A stretch of DNA of 54,513 bases from an uncultured Lachnospiraceae bacterium (GTDB lineage: Bacteria; Bacillota; Clostridia; Lachnospirales; Lachnospiraceae), in contig CAJUMC010000016.1 in assembly GCA_910587085.1 (NCBI GenBank), forward strand, positions 1 to 54,513, written 5' to 3'. Positions 1-7,196 of this stretch are shown here, piece after piece (position 1 is the first letter of the stretch; every line of letters starts with the position of its first letter). The notes under the pieces are model-generated. The model ran no database searches. It saw nothing but the letters and a program-made list of their open reading frames with translations, and was not told where the DNA came from. The position numbers were made by a program, and so were the translations under genes.

Positions 1-172
1 TCGCAAAGGGCTGGGGTAATTTTATATCTGACCGCATCATTATTTGGCGGTTACGGAAAATGAACGAGATGGACTTTGGTCCTGGAATGGGGAATTCAAC
101 TATCCAATATGGGCTATATATAATTCGATCTCTGCAATTGGCGAGTTTGCTTTACGTGATATTGAATTTTAA
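1..172 (+). pseudogene. C-terminal fragment of an unidentified protein, frameshifted, cut by the window start
   Basis: The last 44 codons before a TAA at 170-172 read as convincing protein (HYLAVTENERDG, then a segment with WSWNGEFNYPIW and ending ALRDIEF). In that frame stops lie at 17-19 and 29-31, while the neighbouring frame upstream reads AKGWGNFISDR. One extra base near 35-45 would join the two, so I read this as one gene with a single-base frameshift. The family is not recognised. It sits beside an insertion-sequence relic in AT-rich DNA, which suggests a decayed mobile island, but its 5' part lies outside the window. Confidence 0.4.
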
Positions 173-498
173 GTCTATAAATTAGATAATTAATAAGAAG
201 TAATAATTTACTTATTGATTTAATAAAAAATTAAGTATTAAAAAGTATATAATCACCAATAAATTTATGGAGTTTATTTTTGCAATAGTTAATCTCGCAT
301 AATTATTGTGTCTGAGATTCAAGATAAAAGTTATTACGTTTCATGCATTGGATGAATGAAAAGTTTTTGATAAAATCAGTGAAGGTACTGTATCATGTGA
401 CATTCATCGCAATTTATTAAACTGAGTTTCACAGATTCAGGTCAGTAAGAAAATGGAAGTCAGTAAGATAAACGGATTTTTTCACACAACACTGGATC
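173..498. other. AT-rich gap without a recognisable gene
   Basis: This stretch is much richer in A and T than the rest of the window and has stops in all frames. I see no RNA gene and no clear terminator. It separates two decayed fragments and looks like the remains of imported DNA. Confidence 0.5.
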
Positions 499-655
499 AT
501 GATACAAACCAATAATGCCATGGAACGGTTAAATGGGAAGGCTCAAACGCCGAACGAAAGCAATCGGCGTTTTTCCAGATGGTCAAAATGCCCGAATGCT
601 CGTATGTGCCGGACTGCGCGAAGTCAGCCGATCGCTGGAGAATCTCGGTACATGA
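499..655 (+). pseudogene. IS256-family (mutator-type) transposase, C-terminal relic with frameshift
   Basis: The reading begins with TNNAMERLNGK, a close match to the conserved C-terminal TTNAMERLN segment of IS256-family DDE transposases. After that the frame must move by one base; the continuation LKRRTKAIGVFPDGQNARM and then LVCAGLREVSRSLENLGT follows the family pattern (KRRT, then xxFPN, then a leucine-rich end) to a TGA at 653-655. Only about 50 codons remain of a protein that is usually near 400 residues. The DDE core is absent and no terminal inverted repeat was found, so this is a dead remnant. Confidence 0.75.
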
Positions 656-701
656 CAAATCGAAACATAATAGTATACGTACGGAAACAGTAAAATAACA
701 G

Positions 702-730
702 TTGGCGAATGAAAAAGGCTGTGTTAAAAT
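702..730 (+). promoter_or_regulatory. Candidate sigma-A promoter for the radical SAM gene
   Basis: TTGGCG at 702-707 and TAAAAT at 725-730 are separated by 17 bases. This fits a housekeeping promoter 150 bases before the start at 881. The leader contains a GC-rich palindrome at 772-788. Confidence 0.5.
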
Positions 731-880
731 GGCAGTGATAAAGTCTGCGTTGCAATGGCAATACAGCGAAAGCCGGCCGTCGGCCGGCGCATAATAAATC
801 ACAGCATGAAGCGGGGCCGGCTATGATATGCAAGTGCTGGTTATTCGGCAGTGCCGCACCCGCGATACATGGGAGGAGCT

Positions 881-1919
881 ATGCCGAACCAATCGTTAAT
901 CCTTGCCGTCGACCTGTACGGGTGTCCGAACCGCTGCCGCCACTGCTGGCTCGGCCATGCGCCGAACCGGCCGGTGAACGAGGAAGAGGACATCCGGATT
1001 GTGGACTATTTCCGGCCGTTTTTTCCGCGCATTACGTTTTACAGCTGGCTGAGAGAGCCGGATTACTGCGGTCACTACCGTGAGCGCTGGCTGAGGGACA
1101 ACCGGATTTCCGTCGGCGCGAAGCCGGAGCGGTTTGAGCTGGCAAGTTTCTGGCGGCTTGTTCGGGATCCGGATTATGTGCGTTTTCTGAAAGAAACGGA
1201 CGTGAAAAAGGTTCAGCTGACTTTTTTCGGGCTGGAGCTGCTGACCGACCGTTATATCGGGCGGAAGGGAGCGTTCCGGGAGCTGCTGGGGGCGACAGAG
1301 ATTCTTCTGGAGAACGGAATTGCGCCGCGGTGGCAGGCGTTTATCAATGAGGAAAATAAAGAGGAAGTTGCGCAGCTGCCGGGGCTGGCGGAAAGACTCG
1401 GGCTGAAGGAGCGCTGGGGAGGAGTTCTCGTTTTTTGTGCACAGCGGGAGCTGCGACGGTGAAAACCGCAGGCAGTATGAAATCCGTATTACTAGGGAGC
1501 ATATTCCGGAGAACCTGAAGCCGTATTATCTTAATTACAATTCGCTCCGGACAGAGCGCGAATGCTGCGGGCAGCTCCGGGAGGATTCCTCCGTCTTTAC
1601 CTATCACAATGAGGATACAATTGTCCTTAATATCTCCAATACTTTTGACGTATATTTCAATTTTACGCATATGACGGAGGAATGGAAGATCGGCAATCTG
1701 AAAACGGATCATCCGGCGGAGCTAGTGCGGAGAATCACGGAGGAGGATACCTGGGCCCTGAATACAGCGGCGTCGGTAAAACTCAGCCGGCTGGCAGAGC
1801 GTTACGGAAATCCGCAGTCCGAGCGGGTGTTTTTCCCGGAGGATTATAAAGCGTATCTGCTGAACTGCTATCTGGAGGAAAAATGGAAGGAAAAGCACGC
1901 CGATTATCCGCGGCATTAA
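881..1919 (+). pseudogene. Radical SAM protein, interrupted by a frameshift in a T run
   Basis: The N-terminal part has the radical SAM cluster motif CxxxCxxC as YGCPNRCRHCWLGH (about residues 14-27), which would bind a [4Fe-4S] cluster and SAM. The start at 881 has a good ribosome site (GGGAGGAG). The frame runs to a stop near 1462, but the protein clearly continues in the next frame from FVHSGSCDGENRRQYEIR to the TAA at 1917-1919. The crossing lies in six T residues at 1431-1436; five T would give one open protein of about 345 residues. The downstream part contains ERECC, which may help bind an auxiliary cluster. No substrate can be named. The break could be a homopolymer sequencing error, a true mutation or a phase-variable tract. 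Confidence 0.7.
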
Positions 1920-1944
1920 CGGAACAGAATTGGTGGAGCTGGTT

Positions 1945-2055
1945 ATGAAGTATTATGAGGAGCTGAGTGAGAAATACAGAAGGATGATTCCGCTGAAGCG
2001 TGTCTTTATTCCTGACCCGAAACAGGAGGGGGAAGCGGGGGTTCCGCTGCGGTGA
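1945..2055 (+). CDS. Possible 36-residue protein, unknown
   Basis: A short open frame starts MKYYEELSEKYRRMIPLKRV and ends at TGA 2053-2055. GGTGGAG lies about 8 bases upstream of the ATG. It sits 25 bases after the radical SAM gene and 51 bases before kptA, so it would be co-transcribed. The composition (charged helix, then a Pro/Gly tail) looks like real protein, but it is short and I do not recognise it. It could also be the leftover tail of a decayed gene. Confidence 0.3.
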   Translation: MKYYEELSEKYRRMIPLKRVFIPDPKQEGEAGVPLR

Positions 2056-2106
2056 AAAAGGGATTCATACGGATAAAAAGCAGAAATGCGAACCAGGAGG
2101 TAATCT

Positions 2107-2640
2107 ATGAGCTTAACTGAAGCAAGCAAATTTATGAGCCTGATTCTGCGCCACAAGCCGGAAGCGATCGGCATCCGGCTGGATGAGCACGGATGGGCCA
2201 AAGTGGACGAGCTGATTGCGGGAATTGCGAAAACCCGGAAATTCAATATGGAAATGCTGGAGGAGATCGTCCGGACGGATGAGAAGCAGAGATATTCCTT
2301 CAGCGAGGACAAAAAACGGATACGAGCCAATCAGGGGCATTCGGTTCCCGTGGATGTGGAGCTTGAGGAGGCGGAGCCTCCGGAGGAGCTCTGGCACGGG
2401 ACCGGGGAAAAGTATGAGTCGTCCATTGATGCGCAGGGATTGATTCCGAAAAGCAGGCTGTATGTGCATCTCTCCAAAGACAGGGAGACGGCTGTCAAGG
2501 TTGGACAGCGCCACGGAAAGCCCGTGCTGTACATTGTGCGGTCGGGAGAGATGCGGCGCGACGGATACCGGTTTTATCTTTCAAAGAACGGCGTCTGGCT
2601 GACGAAGAAGGTGCCGGCGAAGTATCTGAAAAAGGAGTAG
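2107..2640 (+). CDS. kptA: RNA 2'-phosphotransferase, Tpt1/KptA family
   Basis: At 177 residues this is normal for KptA. Family landmarks in order are SKFMSLILRHKPE near the N-terminus (winged-helix lobe), IRANQGHS in the middle, then LWHGT, YVHLSKD and a C-terminal NGVWLTKKVP in the ADP-ribosyltransferase-like lobe. The family removes an internal 2'-phosphate from RNA using NAD+, forming ADP-ribose 1'',2''-cyclic phosphate; some members also act on ADP-ribosylated nucleic-acid ends. The start follows AGGAGG at the correct distance. No RNA ligase or other repair gene is adjacent, so its bacterial substrate here is unknown. It is the last gene before a terminator and faces the minus-strand Sel1 gene. 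Confidence 0.93.
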   Translation: MSLTEASKFMSLILRHKPEAIGIRLDEHGWAKVDELIAGIAKTRKFNMEMLEEIVRTDEKQRYSFSEDKKRIRANQGHSVPVDVELEEAEPPEELWHGTGEKYESSIDAQGLIPKSRLYVHLSKDRETAVKVGQRHGKPVLYIVRSGEMRRDGYRFYLSKNGVWLTKKVPAKYLKKE

Positions 2641-2693
2641 GAGGGTATTGAAAATCTATTCCCCCGCACGCAGCCGGGTTCAGCCGGCAAAAT

Positions 2694-2734
2694 GAGAACC
2701 GGGGCAGATCAGCATAGCTGCTGTCCCGGTTCTC
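2694..2734. terminator. Terminator hairpin between converging genes
   Basis: GAGAACCGGG at 2694-2703 and CCCGGTTCTC at 2725-2734 are perfect inverted repeats, and the loop contains a further CAGC/GCTG pairing. It lies between kptA and the converging Sel1 gene. The T content after it is modest, so efficiency is uncertain. Confidence 0.6.
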
Positions 2735-2759
2735 TCTGTTCCTTAAGAGACTTCTGTCC

Positions 2760-3998
2760 CTACGATCTCCGCACCCACTTGCCGAACAGCGTCTTCTTAT
2801 AATGCAGCAGCTCTTCCTGGGCTTTTTTGTTGTCTCCCGCCTTTTTCAGATATGCCACACCTTTCGGGATGTCCTCTGCCGTGTCCAGCCCTCTGCCGTA
2901 GATGCAGCCGAGCATATAATAAGTATCGCTGTTGTCCCAGTTTACCTGCTCTAGGAAGGTCTTTGCCTTTGCGTAGTTCTGCGGGGTACCCAGGCCCTCA
3001 AAGCAGCATTTGCCCAGTATATACACGCCCCATTTGCTGCCGCGGCCGTAAGAATAGGAGAGAAGCTCGAAAGCCTTCGCATAATCCTGCGGGATGCCGG
3101 TTCCGTTGAAATAGGCTTTGCCGAGATAGTTGCAGCCGTTGATGCTGCCCCGGTCGGCATCTTTCTGGAAGCATTGGACGGCAAAAGCCTCATCCTTTGC
3201 CGTGCCGATGCCTTCCATATAGCAGCGTCCGACATCGGCCCATGCGCTCGGATGTCCGCCCTCCGCAGCAAGCCGGAACCAGTGGAGCGCCTCCTCTTTT
3301 CGGCCGGCCTTCTCCAGCTCCTCCGCATAAATGGCCTGGTGGAGCGGGTGCCCGTATTCTGCGCCGGTTTTCCACAGTTCCTTTGCTTTTTCCGGCCGCG
3401 GCGCGATAAAATCCTCATCCCCCTGTGTATAGTAGCGGTTGAGGTTGCTCGCGGCAAGATACATGCCGCCGCGGAAAGCCTTCCAGAACAGATCCTCGCA
3501 TTTTGAAATATTCTCCGTCATATATGCTTTGAAGGCGGCCTGATTCGGGAAAGAATCCTTGCCCCTGTTCTGAATCCTGATAAAATCCCACCAGAAATAG
3601 GAATTGGCCACAACGTACTGGCAGAAGGCATCCCCGGTTTCCGCAAGTTCTTCGGCCGCGTCGAAAGCTGCCTGCAGATCGGCAAACGGCATTTTCTGTT
3701 CCAGTGCCGGTGTCAGCTCCCCGCAGCGCAGGGCTACCAGCACGCCCAGGGGGCTGCCCTGTTCCACAGATTTATGTATAAGCCTTGTGGCCTCGTCGTC
3801 GTTCTCGGGAAAGCCGTGTCCCACCCAGACATACTGGCGGCCGCAGTAGCAGCGTGCCAGTATGCAGGATGCGTCGCCGTCCCCGGCAGCAGAAGCCTTT
3901 TCGAGAAGAGCGAAGGCTTCCTTACCTTTGCCTGTCCGCTCGTTGTAGTAAATATCCTGCAAAGCCTGTCTGACTTCGATACTCAATGAATTTGCCAT
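2760..3998 (-). CDS. Sel1-like (TPR-type) repeat protein
   Basis: A 412-residue protein built largely of Sel1-like helical repeats of about 36 residues. Recognisable copies include AAEGGHPSAWADVGRCYMEG, then YLGKAYFNGTGIPQDYAKAF, then YILGKCCFEGLGTPQNYAKA. Such solenoids mediate protein-protein contacts. There is no signal peptide, so a cytoplasmic scaffold is most likely. The start MANSLSIE is chosen because GGAGGAAAGATC lies directly before it; an upstream in-frame ATG at 4031 has no comparable site. It follows the membrane protein gene by 50 bases on the same strand, so the pair probably forms one transcript and may act together. Specific function unknown. Confidence 0.85.
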   Translation of the reverse strand: MANSLSIEVRQALQDIYYNERTGKGKEAFALLEKASAAGDGDASCILARCYCGRQYVWVGHGFPENDDEATRLIHKSVEQGSPLGVLVALRCGELTPALEQKMPFADLQAAFDAAEELAETGDAFCQYVVANSYFWWDFIRIQNRGKDSFPNQAAFKAYMTENISKCEDLFWKAFRGGMYLAASNLNRYYTQGDEDFIAPRPEKAKELWKTGAEYGHPLHQAIYAEELEKAGRKEEALHWFRLAAEGGHPSAWADVGRCYMEGIGTAKDEAFAVQCFQKDADRGSINGCNYLGKAYFNGTGIPQDYAKAFELLSYSYGRGSKWGVYILGKCCFEGLGTPQNYAKAKTFLEQVNWDNSDTYYMLGCIYGRGLDTAEDIPKGVAYLKKAGDNKKAQEELLHYKKTLFGKWVRRS

Positions 3999-4048
3999 GA
4001 TCTTTCCTCCTCTTGCCTGATAAGTCTGCATTGCCGGACGAGCTGTTC

Positions 4049-5398
4049 TCAGTGCCCCCTCCTGCTCTGCCCGGCATTCCCGGCGTCTGCCGTCTGCGGA
4101 TGCCAGTTGTCAAACGGGTTGTCGAAATCCGGTGTCTGCCGCCGCAGCCAGCCCTCCAGAAGTTCCTCCGCGCGCTGCCGGTCCGTCTCCATGGTCATGA
4201 ACCGGTGCCCTCCGCCGTCCGGCGATGCCGTTTCCGCGGTCAGCACTGCCCTCCGGCGCCAGTGTTCCGGCGAAATCCCGGATTCTGCGGCAGAATTTTG
4301 CTTGCCCGAAGCAGCCCTTCTGCCTTCGGACGCGCTGACACAGCGCAGCGACAGAAAGTTCTGCCCATTCCCTGCAATCGGACGGGTCGGAGTCAGCAGA
4401 AAACCGCCTTCCCCTGAAAGACAGCGCTGCAGAGCCTCCCTCACCAGGGAGGAGGTTACGCGGGAGGTGACGGAGCCGTCCGGCTGCTGCAGAATCATAT
4501 CCTGCAAAAGCCCGTGCGAAGCATTTTGGCCGGCCTCCTTTGAGGCCCTCAGCGCCTGCCTCTGCCGGAAATCCCGTTCAAAACGGTCCCGCTCCACATC
4601 GTCCATGGCGAGAAGCCTGCTGTATCCGTCATTTCTTCCGCGGACGGCCTCCGGAACACGCAGCGAGAGGTAATCCGCTGCGGCCTGCAGTTCGTCCGGT
4701 CTTTTAAAAAAAGTGACGGCCTTCTGCCAGCGGTCATCGATCAGAACAAGCTCCAGAATGCGGTTTGTATGGATTCCGGTCTGCGAGTGGTGATGACGGA
4801 TTCGATCCACCGTAAAGATTGCGCGGATGCGGTCGATCCGGCTGGCGGCATCACCGAGCACCCATTCTCTCCCGATTCCGACGGCGTCAAACCATTGGCC
4901 GTGTTCCTTCAGATCCCGGTCCACCATCGCGAACAGCTCCTCCACGGGAGGTGCCTCCTCCGGATAAGGCAGCTGCCCGCGGATCGACTTCGCAAGCGCG
5001 CTTCTGGCCGGAAAAAAGGTATCGCGCACAGAGCACCAGGCGGTATAAAGCCCGAGCAGCAGCATTGCGGCCGCGCCCACACCGGCGGCAATCAGGTTCG
5101 TGTAGTCGGATAATTCCCGGTATTCGCTGCGCTGCTGCAGCTCGCTGTAAAAGTATACACCCAGTGCCGCGCTGATCAGCAGCATAAGCAGCGCCCAGAG
5201 AAGCTCCGGCAGCTGCTTCCGGGTGCGGGAGAGGCAATATCCCTCCGCGGCGCCGTGCGGATTGCCGCTGCGCTGCAGCTTCATCAAAAGCAGAATGACA
5301 GGAATAGAAAAAATTCCCAAGGCAACAACGAGAAGAATGCAGACCAGCACATTCCAGGGCCAGCGCAGAAAGAACTCTGTTTTCTTTTTTTGATTCAT
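4049..5398 (-). CDS. Membrane protein with large cytoplasmic region, unknown family
   Basis: 449 residues. Three hydrophobic segments are visible near residues 14-38, 64-85 and 101-122, followed by a long soluble part rich in charged residues, including FTVDRIRHHHSQTG and LIDDRWQKAVTFFKRPDEL. The last 100 residues look poorly ordered. The start has a near-perfect ribosome site (GGGAGGTGAT) and a promoter just upstream at 5453-5481. It is the first gene of a two-gene unit with the Sel1-repeat protein, so it could anchor that scaffold at the membrane. I do not recognise the family. Confidence 0.75.
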   Translation of the reverse strand: MNQKKKTEFFLRWPWNVLVCILLVVALGIFSIPVILLLMKLQRSGNPHGAAEGYCLSRTRKQLPELLWALLMLLISAALGVYFYSELQQRSEYRELSDYTNLIAAGVGAAAMLLLGLYTAWCSVRDTFFPARSALAKSIRGQLPYPEEAPPVEELFAMVDRDLKEHGQWFDAVGIGREWVLGDAASRIDRIRAIFTVDRIRHHHSQTGIHTNRILELVLIDDRWQKAVTFFKRPDELQAAADYLSLRVPEAVRGRNDGYSRLLAMDDVERDRFERDFRQRQALRASKEAGQNASHGLLQDMILQQPDGSVTSRVTSSLVREALQRCLSGEGGFLLTPTRPIAGNGQNFLSLRCVSASEGRRAASGKQNSAAESGISPEHWRRRAVLTAETASPDGGGHRFMTMETDRQRAEELLEGWLRRQTPDFDNPFDNWHPQTADAGNAGQSRRGH

Positions 5399-5452
5399 AA
5401 TCGTATCACCTCCCGTTCCAAACCACCGGATGGCGGCAGTCTTCTGAACGGA

Positions 5453-5481
5453 ATTTTATCACAGGGATGCGGCAATTACAA
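5453..5481 (-). promoter_or_regulatory. Sigma-A promoter for the membrane protein-Sel1 unit
   Basis: Read on the minus strand, TTGTAA (5481-5476) and TAAAAT (5458-5453) are 17 bases apart, about 55 bases before the start codon. Confidence 0.55.
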
Positions 5482-5559
5482 CTGTGATTTGCGGCAGTGC
5501 CGGTGATTTTATGTGCGCCGGCCGGCAGGAACAGTCCCGCAGGAGAGCGGATGAAAAAA

Positions 5560-6075
5560 GGAATGGGAAACAGAAAAAGCAGCACATAAAAAACAAGAAA
5601 AGTAACAAAAAAGTAACTTGGGAAAACAAAAAAGTAATCAGAGAAAATATAAAAGAGACTTAAAAAATAAAAAGTAATTCAAAGAACAAAAAAGTGACAA
5701 GAAAAAATAAAAAGGTAATTCAAAGAAAAAAGTAACTCGAAAAAAGATAATTCAAAGAAAAAAGTGACTCAAAAAATAAAAAATAATTCCAAGATAAAGT
5801 AACTCTAAAAATAAAAATAATTCAAAGAAATAAAGTAAATCAAAAGACAAAAAAGTAACTTGGAAAAATAAAAAAGTAATTTTTAGTATATAAAATTGAT
5901 TAGACCAGATAAAAAGTAACTAAAAAATATAAAAATAATTCAAAAAATAATAAAGTATCTTGAAAAGACAAAAACTTAAAAAGCAGCCTTGAAAGACAAA
6001 AAGAAGCTTAAGTAAATAAAAAAGTTAATATAAAAAATAAAATAATTCCGGAAACAAAAAAGTAACGCGAAAAAG
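5560..6075 (+). repeat. A-rich degenerate tandem repeat between divergent genes
   Basis: About 500 bases are composed of variants of AAAAAGTAAYTCRAAGAAAA, recurring every 18-22 bases with paired variants about 40 bases apart. AGTAAC, AGTAAT or AGTGAC appears roughly 20 times. The plus strand is almost devoid of C and has stops in every frame, so it is not coding. The runs of A could curve the DNA. The 5399-6271 gap that contains it holds otherwise only the two promoters. Confidence 0.75.
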
Positions 6076-6171
6076 CAAAATAGCTGCACCAAAAGAAACA
6101 GGTAAAGAAAAAACAAATATAGAAGAAAGAAACAATAAAACATACTTTGCGTGGAACAAAAGCAGTATTTA

Positions 6172-6180
6172 TGGTAAAAT
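6172..6180 (+). promoter_or_regulatory. Extended -10 promoter for the sugar kinase
   Basis: TGG directly followed by TAAAAT at 6175-6180 forms an extended -10 element. The -35 candidate TGGAAC, 17 bases upstream, is weak. It lies 92 bases before the kinase start. Confidence 0.4.
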
Positions 6181-6271
6181 CAAACTGCCGGGCAGCGCTC
6201 AGGGAAGCCGAAACGCGGAACGGTATCAGCCCTAGCGGCAAAGATCAGCAGAAAGCGGGAGGAGAAATTGA

Positions 6272-7069
6272 ATGATGAAGGTTGCGGCAGCAAGCTGTGC
6301 CTGCGTGGATGTATTTGTGGATAAAAAGGAGCTTCATCCGGGCGGGGAGGCGCTGAATTTCTGCGGAACTGCGTGCCGGTATCCGGATGTGCAGGCTTAT
6401 ATTATCGCGGCAGTCGGAGACGATGACAACGGGCGGCTTATCCGGGAAAGGGTACGCAAGACGGCGATCTATCCCGATTTTCTGCGCGTGATCAGGGGCG
6501 GAGTTACAGCGAATCACAGGATATGGAACAAACACGACGGAGACCGGTATTTCCGGGAGGATTCCTGGTGCGGCGGCGTACACGATACCTTTGTCCTAGG
6601 GGCGGAGGAGAAACGTCTGCTGCTGTCCGCCGATGTTGTGCACACCACCGTGGATTCGCCGGTGCTGCGCCAGATTCTGGAGTGCCGGCAGCAGCGAAAT
6701 TTTCTTTTGTCGGTCGATTTCAATGAATACCGGGATTTTGATGCCTGGGAGGATTTTCTTAGCCTAGTGGATGTGTTTTTTATCAGCGGTGCGGAGGATA
6801 TTTTTCCCCGGCTTTCGGCCTGGTCCGAGCGTTATCACGGCGTGTTTGCGGCGACACTTGCGGCGCGGGGGAGCGCAGCCTGGCAAGGGGGAAAGGAGTA
6901 CCGCTGCGGGGCGGTTCCTGTGGAGAATCCGGCGGATACGACGGGCGCCGGGGACAGTTATCAGGCGGGCTTTATGGTGACGTTTCGAAGAAATCGTGAT
7001 ATCCGCAGGGCGATGGCGGAAGGCAGCAGGATGGCTGCGGAAACGATTCGGAGGATCGGCGGCTTTTAG
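6272..7069 (+). CDS. PfkB-family sugar kinase, fructoselysine 6-kinase-like
   Basis: 265 residues, cytoplasmic ribokinase fold. The substrate-side PGGEALNF motif is at residues 23-30 and the PfkB signature DTTGAGDSYQAGF is near 220-233, with the catalytic Asp at about 228. Length and internal pattern (AVGDDDNGR, then GVTANHR, then ADVVHTT) resemble FrlD-type fructosamine kinases more than ribokinase or fructokinase. That would mean phosphorylation of Amadori sugars, but no deglycase (FrlB-like) is nearby, so the substrate is inferred only. GGAGGAG lies before the ATG. The gene appears to be a single unit, with the histidine kinase promoter directly after it. Confidence 0.8.
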   Translation: MMKVAAASCACVDVFVDKKELHPGGEALNFCGTACRYPDVQAYIIAAVGDDDNGRLIRERVRKTAIYPDFLRVIRGGVTANHRIWNKHDGDRYFREDSWCGGVHDTFVLGAEEKRLLLSADVVHTTVDSPVLRQILECRQQRNFLLSVDFNEYRDFDAWEDFLSLVDVFFISGAEDIFPRLSAWSERYHGVFAATLAARGSAAWQGGKEYRCGAVPVENPADTTGAGDSYQAGFMVTFRRNRDIRRAMAEGSRMAAETIRRIGGF

Positions 7070-7072
7070 TAC

Positions 7073-7101
7073 TTGTTTTTTGGCTGTTTTAAAGCTATAA
7101 T
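7073..7101 (+). promoter_or_regulatory. Sigma-A promoter for the hybrid histidine kinase
   Basis: TTGTTT at 7073-7078 and TATAAT at 7096-7101 have a 17-base spacer. The -35 starts only four bases after the stop codon of the sugar kinase. Confidence 0.65.
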
Positions 7102-7196
7102 GGAGAGTAAAGAGGGCTTTTCCGCCTGCCGGCGCTGCGCGGCGGACAGCTCCATTCTGATTCAAATGCCGTTCTTGCGGCGGAAGGAGAGGAATT

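Noticed and set aside
772..788. GC palindrome GCCGGCCG-T-CGGCCGGC as a terminator
   Set aside because: The loop is one base and no T run follows; more likely a chance GC palindrome in a leader.
1..880. Intact prophage or integrative element at the left end
   Set aside because: Only an IS256 transposase relic and an unidentified fragment are present; no integrase, capsid or conjugation gene.
2107..2640. RNA repair operon around kptA
   Set aside because: No RNA ligase, RtcB or polynucleotide kinase gene is adjacent.
5560..6075. CRISPR array
   Set aside because: Repeat units are degenerate and directly adjacent, with no unique spacers and no cas gene.
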